A stretch of 64,000 bases of DNA, taken from Pollenia angustigena (lineage: Eukaryota > Arthropoda > Insecta > Diptera > Polleniidae). The stretch spans positions 205,333,621-205,397,620 of the forward strand of contig OV884057.1 in assembly GCA_930367215.1 (NCBI GenBank). The letters run 5' to 3'. Numbering within the stretch: the stretch's first letter is position 1; the number at the start of each line of letters is the position of its first letter. The notes below the pieces were generated by a model. It was not told the origin of the DNA and made no database searches. It worked only from the letters and a program-made list of their open reading frames with translations. Made by a program: the position numbers and the translations under genes. This document shows positions 46,523-57,531 of the stretch, piece after piece.

Positions 46523-47614
46523 GAATTATAAGAATGTTAAAAAAAAAACTCTAATGGCATAATGGAGTATTTTATATGTTTAGAGAAATCCTGGAAAAGG
46601 ACAGAGAAATAAGATCTACGATAAGTAAAATAATTTTTTCCAGGTCAAGTTTTGTCAAAACTAAAGAAAAGAATCGCTTTAATCCTAAACATTTAACCCA
46701 AATTACTTTTCTAAAAGATTATTTTTTAAGATCTCCTTTAACTATTGAAATGACTAATCAAATTATTTCAGTTTATTTTTTTATAAATACATATTTGGGG
46801 GATTCACAAGGTAGTCATAAAGTCTTATGTCATAATATGCAAACTGGCTAAATCCACTTTTTATGTAAATTGAGATGTTGATGCCTTGTGGTAGAGAAAG
46901 ATACGCCTTGTCGGCAAGCATGTAGTTCTTCTCCTATTTAATTTTTGAAGATTGTAAAACTATCTGTATTTTTAATTTTCTATCAAGCTGCAAATAGGGA
47001 AAATAAAAAGTTTTTTGTCTCTCCTGTAAAATGTGCTGAAAGTGAGTTAGCAAGATTACATATAAGCCGACGATATTACTGTTGTGGGCTACCGCTTATA
47101 ATTTAGATTTTTACTGTACAGTTATGACAAATTAATGAACACACAACATTAAAATTTATAATTTTTATTTATTTTAAACAATTGTTAAATATTATTTAGG
47201 AAATTATGACGATATGACTTCATAGCACACCTTGTGTATTAGTTGAAAGAAATGCATATTACATATTTATGAATTGTTATGTTTGGTCTGTAATGATTTT
47301 TTTACTAATAAACTCCAAATAGTAAACAATTAAGGCATTTTTATATATTGAAATTACTTTATTTATAAAAAAAACTTTATTAATCGGTTAACCGATCAAA
47401 AACAAAATTAACCGATTATTAACCGATTAACGAAAACCTCGGTTAATTAATCGAGCGATTAACCGATTAAAGCAAAAGGTCGATTAAATGAATACCCTAA
47501 TGAAGCTAGTTTGGTGGATATTTTTATTTTGTTTTCGTTAATACTTCAATGTTCTTAGTACTATGGCAACATTGTGGGGGATTTTTTTCTGTTTACATTT
47601 ATTAAAATATGAGA

Positions 47615-47700
47615 AAAAAAGAAGTTAGAGTACTATATTCAGCTGTGCCGAATCTTTTATACCGTCCGCCGTTAGAATATTTCAGGAGTGGGATCTATAA
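47615..47700 (-). mobile_element. DINE-1-like 3' end fragment, minus strand
   Basis: GTTAGAGTACTATATTCAGC, TGTGCCGAATC and TTATACCGTCCGCC resemble the left edge of the element at 50-1605; one stem base is mutated (ATTCAGC). The rest of the element is not recognised. Confidence 0.65.
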
Positions 47701-48780
47701 ATTATTAACCAATTTTTATAAAAGCTGACCTCACTTAGTTTCCAATAAAACTTAAAAATCTTCTATAAAACTAGGGATTTTCCGAAAATGTTTCTTATAG
47801 GTTAAGAAATGTTCGATCAAATAAGGAAATTTACGAAAATATAAAAATTTTAAATATTTCCGAATAATTTTCTAATCTCATAGAAATGTTCTATAAAGTT
47901 TGGAAATTTTGAAAATAGGTCCTTTAAAGCTTTAAAAAATTTACTAAAAAAGTAGGAAATTTCCTATAAAATGAAGAAATTTTCGAATAATTTCTTATAT
48001 CATTTGGGAATTTACGAAAATATTTTCTATAGGTTTGAAAAATTTGTTATAAAATTAGAAAGTATCCTATAAAATTACGAAGTTTTCTACAAAATAAGCA
48101 ATTTACAAAAAATTTCCTATAAATTTTGAAAATTTCTGAAAACATTACCTTAAAATTTGCGAAATTTTCGAAAGCTATACTATAAAATTATGGAATTCCC
48201 CATAAAGTTAGGAAACTTTTGAAAATTTGGAAATGTACAAAAAATTATCTTAATAAAAAAAGAAATATTCAAAAAAATTTCGAAATTTTCATAAACACTG
48301 ACGAAGTTTCCTATTAAATTACAAAATTTACGATAAACAAATTGCTATAATATTACGAAATTCACTGTAAAGTGACGAAGGTTCCTATTAAATTACGAAA
48401 TTTCCGAACATTTTTCTATAAAAATTTTAAATTTCTAAAAAGATTGTTGTAAAATTACGAAATTTTCCTATAAAGTTGGGAAAATTTTGAAAATTTGGTT
48501 ATAAAATTCGGAAATGTTAAAAAAATTCTTACAAAATATGGAATATTCAAAAAAAACTCCTATAAAATTACGAAATTTAATATAAAATTACAAAATTTAC
48601 CAGAAAAAACATTTTTAGCATTACCAAATTTCTGAAAATGTTCCTATAATATTGAAAATTTCTCAAAATTATTTTTATAGGACTTAGAAAACTTTTAAAA
48701 GTTTGTATAAAAATTTTTTATAAAATAAGAAACATTAAAAATAATTTTAAAAAAATTAAAAAATTATCAAAGTAATTTTT
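47701..48780. repeat. Degenerate short-unit array (CTATAAAATTACGAAATTTTC-like)
   Basis: For about 1.1 kb, words such as CCTATAAAATTACGAAATTT and GGAAATTTTCGAAAA recur every 20-40 bp with much divergence. It resembles the reverse complement of the array at 53370-58060 in design (AAATTTCCTATAAA-type core). Confidence 0.65.
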
Positions 48781-48927
48781 GGGTATACAAAATTTTTAAT
48801 TTAAAATATTTTGTTTGTCGTTCTTAATTCCAAATTTTTTATTTTTTTTTTTCTTGATAAAAACACTTGAATTTGTTCTTGGGAGACAAGGAAATGTAAA
48901 ATATAGAATGTTAAGAAAACTTTTCTA

Positions 48928-49806
48928 AAACAAGTAAGAAAGTATAGTCGATCAAGCCCGATCATATGATACCCTACACCACAGTATTTAAAAACACATC
49001 ATGCTGATGTGTCCATGTAAATATGGATTAATCTATGTTTATAAACTTCATGAAAATCGGTTTGAAAGTTTGTAAGAGGCAGAAATTCTATCTATGTTTT
49101 AAATTTCATTAAGATCGGTTTGAGAGGCAGAAATTGCCCCTATCTCCCCTCATGGTCCGATTTTTTTAAAAATTTATACATTTTGTGTCCATATAGATAT
49201 GGTTTTATCTATGTTTTAAATTTCATTGAAATCGGTTTGATAGTTTCTGAGAGGCAGAAATTGCCCCCTACCTTCCGTTGTGGTCCTATTTTTGAAAAAC
49301 TGTTTAGCTAATGTGTCCATATAGATATGGATCTATCTATGTTTTGAATTTCATTAAAATCGGTTTGAGAGGCAGAAATTGCCCCATTCTCCCCTCGTGG
49401 TCCTATTTTTTAAAAAATGCATACATTTTGTGTCCATAAAGATATGGTTCTATCTATGTTTTAAATTTCATTGAAATCGGTTTGATAGTTTCTGAGAGGA
49501 AGAAATTTCCCCCTATCTTCCCTCGTGGTCCTACGATTCGGCCCATTTTCAATAGGCTTGGTCCTTGTGCCAATAAAAACCTATGACCCAAATTTCATCA
49601 AATTATCTCCAAAATTGCGACCTGTACTTTGCGCACAAGGTTCATGGACAGCCAGCCAGCCGGACGGACGTCGTTAGTTCGACTCAGAAAGTGATTCTAA
49701 GACGATCGGTATACTTTAATGTTGGTCTAGGACCAATATTTTAAGGCGTTACACACATCAGCACAAATGCATAATACCCTCTCCTCTATTGTGGCGTGGG
49801 TATAAA
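48928..49806 (-). mobile_element. DINE-1-like element, second subfamily, minus strand
   Basis: The left edge is AAACAAGTAAGAAAGTATAG with a GATC-based dyad (CGATCAAGCCCGATC) and TACCCTACACC. The right part holds AGCCAGCCGGACGGACGTCG, CGACTCAGAAAGTGATTC and ACATCAGCACAAATGC, ending with ATACCCTCTCC at 49776-49786. The same layout is seen at 61812-62275. The body has diverged direct repeats of GTGTCCATATAGATATGG followed by TCTATGTTTTAAATTTCAT. Confidence 0.8.
49027..49540. repeat. Internal repeats with alternating 117/128-bp spacing
   Basis: TCTATGTTTTAAATTTCATT or close forms start at 49091, 49208, 49336 and 49453 (spacings 117, 128, 117), so the higher-order unit is about 245 bp. The two half-types differ by whether TGATAGTTTCTGAGAGGCAG is complete. 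Confidence 0.85.
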
Positions 49807-50522
49807 TATAAAATTGTCGAGACCTACATACAACCCTCGTTTTTTTTAAACTTTTAAATATAATAAATCCCTCTTGATTGACTACAACAAAAACTAATTG
49901 CTGAATTAGCATTGACTTCAAATTTCAATATTAAAATTAAATTGATTTATGTCAAAAGCTTTTTAAAATCAAAATTGCGCAAGCACATTCGAATTGATTA
50001 ACAAAAAAATCTCATTGACATTTGAGATAAAAAAAATATATATAAAAGTGATTTATGTCCAACAAGTTTAAAACTTATGACTGGAATAATATTTTAAAAA
50101 TATTGAAATACTAAATAAAAGACACGTAACAGCAGTTTTCAACTGGTTAATTTGTTTCGAAGAAAACACTAAAATTGTAATTTAAAAAGCAAATAAATTA
50201 AAATTATTGCTAAAAAAATATTTATGTATCCATATTAAAATAAAGCAGCAATATTCAAAAGATTTATAGACTCAATTTTGTTTTGAAACAAAGTTTTTTT
50301 TTGAAAAAAATTCTATGCTTAAATAAAAACTTACACAAATAGATCAAATGCGTTTTTTCAAAATTATTACCTGAAAAGAAAGAAAAGAATTAAACATTTT
50401 AATTTTTTTTTTTTAATGACTTCATTTAATTTTATAATTTTGAAATTTTTGGAAAATTTTTTGTTGAAATTTTTCGAAAATCTTTTAGGATATTTTTCGA
50501 AAATTTACGTTCCTTAAGAAAT
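49807..50522. other. AT-rich sequence without features
   Basis: Nothing recognised. Confidence 0.5.
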
Positions 50523-50735
50523 AATTAGAAACTGGGAATTATTTCCTTGTGAAGGTTACTTTTTATATTATATTAAACATTTTTTTCATTTTTCGAATTT
50601 ATTCTATAATAGTCTGATAGTGTATAAAGTAATTTCTGAAAAATTAAAAGAATAGAACTATTACAAAAAAGCTTTATAAAATACAGACCTGAAATTTAAC
50701 TCATAGAATAAATTCGAAAAATGAAAAATAATGTT
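50523..50735. repeat. Degraded foldback copy (family of 46156-46522)
   Basis: GAAACTGGGAATTATTTCCT followed by the inverted arm ...TTCATTTTTCGAATTTATTC; arms are diverged and the middle is shortened. Confidence 0.8.
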
Positions 50736-51641
50736 CCTTAAGAAAGTTTTTTTTTTAAATTTTCTACATCTTTAAGGAAACGTTTTTGATAATTTTTATT
50801 AAAGTTTTCAAAAAGTTTTTATTACTATTTAGAATTTTTTTGGAAAAATCTACTATTTTGTAGGAAAATTTTCACAGATCTTCTATTTTTTAAAAAAATT
50901 TTAAAAGCACAGAAAAACTTTAAAATTGTTTCTAACCACCAGGGAAACCAGGAATATTCTCCAAAAAAAAGTGTTTTATGCGCATTAAATATGCAGTAAA
51001 AAATGAAAATATGCCATAAAAAATGTTAAAAGTATGCCCCAAAAAAACCAAAAATTACTTATTTGAAAACAAAATATTTAACATTTAATAATACACATTT
51101 GCTTTGAAAAAAAAGCCTAAAATTATAATCAGTAAAACCCAAACACCACAACATTTAAAGATGAATTTTTTTTATGGTTGCGCCCTATTTGGAACTGGAA
51201 TGGGCAGTGATCGGCGCACCAATCAAAGTTATCGTATGAGCTTAGAATTCATTTAACTCTTTATTGCCCAATTTGTATTTTAAAGACTGTCAGCTTTTTC
51301 GAAATAAAATTTTATTCATTCAATTTTTTCAATTATTATTTATTTAACTATTTGTGCATGCCAAATGGGTTCATTGGAGGCTAATGAGTTAAGACTTATT
51401 TGTGCCCAATAATCGGCGTTATTATGATTGTCGAAGTCGAAAACCGGTCGTTTTTAGAAATTGGTATTATTATTGACGTTAACGCCTTCAATACGACAAA
51501 CTTTATATGTGTGTTATACTGTCGTTGTTGTGAAGACGACAAACATTTCAAACGGAGACTTCGGAATGGCATCATCCATATGAGATGTTTGATCTTGAAG
51601 GGATTTTAGGGACGGTCGCTAAATTTAATATTAATATTAAC
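50736..51641. other. AT-rich sequence with a short hAT-family fragment (50955-51060)
   Basis: 50955-51060 shows TTTTATGCGCATTAAATATG-type words like the element at 28722. 51180-51250 weakly resembles DINE-1-like body sequence. A 69-residue frame (51400-51609) has no motif. Confidence 0.4.
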
Positions 51642-52556
51642 TTAAAAAGATTTTGTTATTCGTGCTTAATTCCCAGTTTTTATTCTTGACAAAAAACACT
51701 TGAAATTTATTGTTGATGGGATAAGCTATTCCTATGCGCATTTCACTGGTTGCTTAGGCCAGATCATCAGGAAACTTCATCCATAAAGATTTTAGAAAAA
51801 CTAAAGATATTAAACCAAATAAAACTGTTAAACGTATAAGAATTATAGCAACAGTTCTACTTGTAATAATATCAAAGCTTAAACAAAACACATCAACAAT
51901 AAACAACAGTGGGTTTATCTCATCTTACATTCCCCACTATAGGAATAGCTTATCCCATCAACAATAAATTTCAAGTGTTTTTGTCAAGAATAAAAACTGG
52001 GAATTAAGCACGAATAACAAAATCTTTTTAAATTAAAATTTTTTATTTCCAAAAATTGAAATTACTTTTTGATAATAAACAGGCAAGTGCACGGCCTAAA
52101 AAACACTTAATTGACAACATCTTCTTTTGTAAGTTGTTGTTGTTTTTATTTTGTTTTTCTTAACCTACTTACAACTACAATTAATGTTGACAGAATTTCA
52201 ACTAATTGTAGTGGGGAATGTAAAATGAGATAAACTCACTGTTTATTGTTGATGTTTTTGTTTAAACTTTGATATTATTACAAGTATAACTGTTGCTTAT
52301 AAGTCTTATACGTTTAACAGTTTTATTTGGTTTAATATCTTTAGTTTTTCTAAAATCTTTATGGATGAAGTTTCCTGATGATCTGGCCTAAGCAACCAGT
52401 GAAATGCGCATAGGAATAGCTTATCCCATCAACAATAAATTTCAAGTGTTTTTATCAATAATAAAAACTGGGAATTAAGCACGAATAACAAAATCTTTTT
52501 AAATTAAAATTTTGTATTCCCAAAAATTGAAATTACTTTTTGATAATTAATATTAA
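51642..52556. mobile_element. Long-armed foldback element
   Basis: Left arm 51642-51939 and right arm 52210-52503 are inverted copies of about 295 bp; both contain ATTCGTGCTTAATTCCCAG or its complement, CTATTCCTATGCGCATTTCA and CAGATCATCAGGAAACTTCA. The spacer (51940-52209) begins with an extra direct copy of the outer part of the right arm (to about 52063), then unique sequence. Related fragments lie at 15356-15475, 56597-57715 and 63195-63290. No coding sequence; the superfamily is unclear. Confidence 0.88.
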
Positions 52557-53012
52557 CATTTAAAAGGAACGTTAAGCTATTTACGGATGGTCAAATATCA
52601 ACCGATTCCAAAAAATTTGAATTTGCATTTAAATAAGTTTGTGGCAAATTTTATCTAAATACGAACATAATTAGATGGTTTATGGCACATATCGTCTATT
52701 TAGGAAAGAATTCTTTTATTTATTTTATTTATATGGGACTATGTAAAATTGGCAAATATTTATGCCCGTATGCCCCCTGTCCAAATTCATATAGAAGTTG
52801 ATATTTAAATAATATTACGCACAAAGAACTGAATATTAACATAATAATATAATATTGTTTCTCTGGATTTATAATTATAATTGGTCATGAGTTCCAAAAG
52901 GAAGACACTCGCTAACATGTGTCTATATATACTGTGGCATAGGGTATCAATCATTTGTATATAGAAAAGGTTTAGATTATTAAAAATTATATTGAAAAAT
53001 TTGCTATATATT
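52557..53012. other. AT-rich sequence without recognised features
   Basis: Weak similarity of 52620-52700 to DINE-1-like body sequence. No gene. Confidence 0.4.
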
Positions 53013-53295
53013 GGCCGCAAGGCCTTCCACACTTCCTTTTAAAACAACTTCGATCCCTTCCCAAAGAAGGGAGTAAGGAAGGTCACTAAAAATAAAAAGT
53101 AAATAAAACTGAACATCTTCCTTTCTCCCTTCTCAAAGAAGGAAGTAGCGAATGGGTACTGAATATTTCAGAAGGTCTTTTAAAAAGAACTTAATACCTT
53201 ATAGAAGGCATACTTCAGAAGGCAGGATATCATGCGAAGCGAATCTTTTAGAAAGGAGTATAGAGGCCTTCAAAAAGGCCTGCCACTTGCGGTCC
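53013..53295. mobile_element. Possible MITE with GGCCGCAAG-type ends
   Basis: Left GGCCGCAAGGCCTTCC and right inverse GGCCTGCCACTTGCGGTCC, with many AGAAGG/CCTTCT words between. No clean target duplication; tentative. Confidence 0.45.
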
Positions 53296-54021
53296 TTTCA
53301 ATATTTACCGCTGGGTTAGGCTAAAGTTCATCAAATTTAATTTTTATTAAATTAATTTTTAAATTGATTTCCTTTTTGTTAAAAATTTTTGGGGAAATTT
53401 ATATGTATATTTAGAAATTTTACTATTTATAGGAAATTTTAAAGAAAAATTTACCAGTTATGGGGAATTTGCTATTTTAAGAATTTACTTTCTATAGGAA
53501 ATTTTCTATTTATAGGAAACTAGCTGACCCGGCAAACGTTGTTTTGCCATATAACTTATTTCTTTCAGATATAACAGTGTCAGCATGCCAAATTTTAAAA
53601 AACCGGTTGATTAGTTAATAGGATACAGGGAGGAGGCGCTTTTACCCCTCTTGCTCTATGTTATGCCCTGTTTCCTGTCAGATGTTACAGTATCTGCATG
53701 CCAAATTTATAGAAAACCGGTTGATTAGTTAAAAACAAATAGGGAGGGGGAGCTTTAACCCCTCTAGCCTTATTTCACGCCCTAAGTAAAAAAATTATAG
53801 GCTATAGTTCTTTCTAGCTGTAACACTATTAACCTGCTAAATTTCAAGAAATCGGTTGATTAATTAAGAAGATAAAGGATGGGGGATCTTTTACCCCTCT
53901 TGCCCTATTTAACGCCCTATTGGATATTTCCTTTCAAAAGTTACAGTGTCTGCATACCAAATTAAAAGAAACCCGTTTGATTAACTTAGTAGATCGGGGA
54001 GGTGTAGCGTTTACCTTTATA

Positions 54022-55281
54022 AAGGGTGGTTAAAGGGCCGATGTTGACTTTGAATAAAACACAAACTATTTAGGAAATTATTGTAATTTTATTTTATTAT
54101 GATATATTGGTATTACTCAATTATGTATGGACACACCTCCATCCGATGGTCCAAATTTTCGATGACCCTGAGGCATAATGGAGGTTCTATGCCGTTAATG
54201 TGCCGAATTATCTCATCCTTTAGCTCTTGAATTGTTGCTGGCTTATCGACGTACACCTTTTCTTTCAAATAACCCCAAAGAAAAAAGTCCAACGGTGTCA
54301 AATCACATGATCTTGGCGGCCAATTGACATCGCCATTACGTGAGATAACGCGGACATTGAATTTGTTGCGCAAAAGAGCCATTGTTTCGTTAGCTGTGAG
54401 GCAAGTGGCACCGTCCTGCTGAAACCACATATCGTCCACATCCATATCTTCCAATTCGGGCCATAAAAAGTTCGTTATCATCTCACGATAGCGAACACCA
54501 TTCACAGTAACTGCCTGACCGGCCTCATTTTGGAAAAAATACGGCCCGATGATGCCGCCAGCCCATAAACCGCACCAAACAGTCACTCTTTGTGGGTGCA
54601 TTGGTTTTTCGACAATCACTCTTGGATTCTCATTCGCCCAAATGCGGCAATTCTGTTTATTGACGAATCCACTGAGGTGAAAATGTGCCTCATCACTGAA
54701 GATGATTTTCTTCGAAAATTGATCATCCACTGTTGCCATTTCTTGCCACCATTCTGCCCATTCACGACGTTTGGAATGGTCAAGAGGCTTTAGTTCTTGA
54801 GCCAATTGCACCTTGTAAGCGTGTAAATGCAAGTCTTTATGCATAATGTTCATCAACGACGAGCGTGAGAGGTGCAATTGTTGGGCACGACGACGAGTTG
54901 AGGTGGACGGCTCTTCAGCCACACTATCGCGAACAACAGCAACATTTTCTGCAGTACGAGCTGTACGAGCATGCACTGGTGTTCTCACATCTTCTACAGA
55001 CCCGGTTTGCTCGAATTTTTCCACGATTTTTGCGATTGTACGCACATTTGGACGATCAAATTGACCAAAAAAATCACGAAGTGCACGATATGCATTTTGA
55101 TTTGAACGCCCATTTTCATAATAAGTCTGGATAACTTTAACACGTTGTTGGATTGTGTATCTCTCCATGGTTCAAATTGAGTAAGTCTGAAATAGAGAAA
55201 TGTCAAATAAAATTCGGAAAAAAACTTGGCGTTTAGGTGTGGTTTACATTCAACATCGGCCCTTACAATTTAACCACCCTT
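54022..55281 (-). mobile_element. DD41D Tc1/mariner-type transposon, copy 2, complete ends
   Basis: Inverted ends: left AAGGGTGGTTAA-AGGGCCGATGTTGA and right TCAACATCGGCCCTT-ACAATTTAACCACCCTT, with the left missing a few bases. TA duplication at 54020-54021 and 55282-55283. It encloses one long transposase frame. Near-identity with copy 1 indicates recent activity of the family. Confidence 0.92.
54113..55168 (-). CDS. DD41D-type Tc1/mariner transposase, C-terminally truncated
   Basis: 351 residues starting MERYTIQQRVKVIQ. Intact relatives bind the transposon ends and carry out cut-and-paste transposition in the nucleus. An N-terminal helix-turn-helix region (about 1-110) precedes the DDE/D nuclease core: D159 in FSDEAHF, D252 in FQQDGATC and D294 in LTPLDFFLW. 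The last two Asp are separated by 41 residues, the DD41D arrangement known from insect groups such as rosa. Compared with copy 1, a 38-bp deletion removes the last 15 residues (RRGRGAH... to the end) and substitutes five others. His in QDGATCHT has become Leu (QDGATCLT). All three acidic residues survive, but activity is doubtful. Confidence 0.92.
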   Translation of the reverse strand: MERYTIQQRVKVIQTYYENGRSNQNAYRALRDFFGQFDRPNVRTIAKIVEKFEQTGSVEDVRTPVHARTARTAENVAVVRDSVAEEPSTSTRRRAQQLHLSRSSLMNIMHKDLHLHAYKVQLAQELKPLDHSKRREWAEWWQEMATVDDQFSKKIIFSDEAHFHLSGFVNKQNCRIWANENPRVIVEKPMHPQRVTVWCGLWAGGIIGPYFFQNEAGQAVTVNGVRYREMITNFLWPELEDMDVDDMWFQQDGATCLTANETMALLRNKFNVRVISRNGDVNWPPRSCDLTPLDFFLWGYLKEKVYVDKPATIQELKDEIIRHINGIEPPLCLRVIENLDHRMEVCPYIIE

Positions 55282-56057
55282 TATTATAGGCTATAGATGT
55301 TACACTATTTGACTGCAAAACTTCAAGAAAATCGATTAATTAGTTAAGAAGATATAGAGAAGGGGAGCTTTTGCGCTATTTCATGCCCTATTTCCTTTCA
55401 GGTGTGTCAGTGTCTGTATGCGAAATTTTAAGAAAACCGGCTGATTAGTGAAGAATATATATTGAGGGGGAGCTTTTACCCCTCTTGCCCTTTAAACTTT
55501 ACGAACTATTCTGCATCCTAGCATATACACATACATATAAAAATCGGTCAAGCTGTTTCGGATGTAATTCGGAAATGGAGGGCATTTTGTTGATATTTGT
55601 ATGGGAATATATAGGAAAAGTTAAATGCCATATCTCCAGAACTACTGGGCCGATTTCGTGCAAACTTTACATAAACCATCTACACTGCTCCCCAACGCAC
55701 ACTATAGTTTTGATTAAAATCGGTCGACCCGTTTACGCAGTTAGTGGTGACATCAAAGTGTACACTTTTTTTATATATATGTATATAGATTTAGCTTTTA
55801 TAGAAAATTTATAAATAGTATTCATAAGAAATTTCCTTTTTATAAAAAAATTTTGTATATTTATGGCAAACTTACATTTTATTGTTAATTTACTAATTAT
55901 AGATGTATTATTTAAAGAAAATGTGTTAGAAACATTTACTGTTAATACAAAATTTTGCTATTTATGGAATATTTACTATTTGTAGGAAGTTTTATAGAAA
56001 AACTTAATATTTATACGAAATTTGAAAGAAAAATCTACCATTTATGGCAGATATTTA

Positions 56058-56285
56058 ACAGGGCTGTTTTGGAAATCGAAAACGCAAAACGCAAGAATTT
56101 TAAACGTCACTTTTTAATACGATTTCTGTAATAAATTAGTTTGATGACAAATATTTTACAAATACATATTTCTCTATTAAACAGAATTTTATAACAAAAA
56201 TAGTAAAAATTAGATTATAAATGTATTAAAAACAACTTCCAAATTCTTGCGTTTTGCGTTTTTGATTTCCAGAACACCCCTCTGT
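56058..56285. mobile_element. hAT-like MITE, 228 bp
   Basis: Left ACAGGGCTGTTTTGGAAATC and right GATTTCCAGAACACCCCTCT plus GT are inverted, continuing into GAAAACGCAAAACGCAAG. The flanking 8-mers GATATTTA and AATATTTA match at 7 of 8. Second copy of the family is at 13155-13357. Confidence 0.75.
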
Positions 56286-56671
56286 AATATTTATAGGAAA
56301 TTTTGTTATTATAACACATTTACTATTTATAGCAAGTTTGTTTTTATAGGAAATTTCTAATTGGTGTAAACCAACCACACCTTTTTTAGAAAAATTACTT
56401 TTTATAGGAAATTTAGCACTTATGGCAAACTTATTATTTATTGGAAATTTACTATTTATCGGAAGTTGACGACCTATTTATAGATGTATTATTTCTGTGG
56501 ATTGGTGCTAAAAGGGCCAATGTCAATATTTTTGTGTTTTGAGTTAATCGTTGCATTAGGTGTTTTCTCTTAACATCTTTTTTTTTTTTTTAATGAAACA
56601 AATAAAACCCTAAAGCGAATAAGAATGGTTGGTTGGTGTTTTTGTTGAAGCTTTGATTATGTTACAACTAA

Positions 56672-57303
56672 AGGAGCGTATAGACGACATGTTTTTGTCA
56701 TCTGACATGCCAAATTTTCCACTACAAAACACATACATGTCGTGTGTTACCTTTTTAACTTTGCTTCTGTAAGTCAGACGCATAGTCTTCTGACAAAATT
56801 TCAATTAGAGCGTGCTCTATTTTCTTCTGACAAACCATCTGACATCAGAAATCTATGCCGGGAAGAAACTGGCAGCGGCGTCAACTATTGACGGAATTAT
56901 TAGCCGGCTGAAGTTAATATTTTACAATACCAAGATATGTATGCTCATCTCACCATTGAATATAATTTATGTAAATAATACATAAAAACCGTTTCATTTT
57001 AAAATTCTAAATTGGTATCTTTAACATAAAAGAAAAAAATGTTAAGATGGCTAAATTATTTTACGGCGCAAATAAATATTTTCGTGGCGGCAGCAAGTTT
57101 TTTTGAAACCGAGAACTACTTTGGTTTCTGCAATAACAATGCGAAAAAAAACCGAGACAATGTCAGAAGCAAATTACATGTACGTTTGTGACCGAATATT
57201 ATAAACCTTATGTAAAACAGCAATTTTGACAGACATGAACAATTACATGTGACTTGAAAATTTGACATGTCAGATGACAAATACATGTCGTGTACGGTTG
57301 CCT
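56672..57303. mobile_element. PIF/Harbinger-type MITE, 632 bp
   Basis: Long inverted ends: GACGACATGTTTTTGTCATC, TGACATGCCAAATTTTC on the left, with the inverse on the right (57256-57300). TAA on both sides (56669-56671, 57304-57306). Inserted in a foldback-family copy. Confidence 0.85.
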
Positions 57304-57312
57304 TAAGACTTA

Positions 57313-57531
57313 GGCCCGTTTTCACAACTTACCGATAGCTAAAAGTAGACTTTAAACGGCCTTATAAAAAGTGTTCCATTATTTAAACTTTACTTTAACA
57401 TTAACTGAGCGATAACGTAAATTAAGGTTCATCCTACCTGGTAGGTTAAAGTAAAGTTGTTATAATGGAAAACTTTTTATACGACCGATAAAATCCTACC
57501 TTTAGCTATCGGTAAGTTGTGAAAACGGGCA
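57313..57531. mobile_element. PIF/Harbinger-type MITE, 219 bp, copy 2
   Basis: Ends GGCCCGTTTTCACAACTTAC and GTAAGTTGTGAAAACGGGC, with TTA at 57310-57312 and 57532-57534. Same length as 41692-41910. It starts only 9 bp after the preceding PIF-type MITE. Confidence 0.9.

Larger units (their letters stand above)
44987..47499. mobile_element. hAT-type element, copy B, complete, carrying foldback cargo
   Basis: Left end TAGGGTATTCATTCGG (44987) and right end AATGAATACCCTA (to 47499). The flanking 8-mers are ATGTAGCT (44979-44986) and ATGAAGCT (47500-47507), 7 of 8 identical. Subterminal clusters of GGTTAACCGATTAA appear at both ends. Sequence from 46760 to 47499 matches copy A (30288-30846). 45448-46530 is a block absent from copy A. 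No transposase is visible, so it is a non-autonomous element. Confidence 0.85.
53520..55789 (-). mobile_element. Non-autonomous Helitron, copy 3, containing a DD41D transposon
   Basis: The minus-strand 3' end is at 53520 (plus-strand A^CTAGCTGACCCGGCAAACG) and the 5' end at 55789 (plus-strand ...TATATAGA^T). Removing the 1260-bp transposon at 54022-55281 leaves about 1.0 kb, close to the other two copies. Order of events is clear: array first, Helitron next, DD41D transposon last. Confidence 0.9.

Noticed and set aside
54590..55134. Plus-strand frames opposite the DD41D transposase
   Set aside because: Shadow frames; the same shadows appear opposite copy 1, because the DNA is the same.
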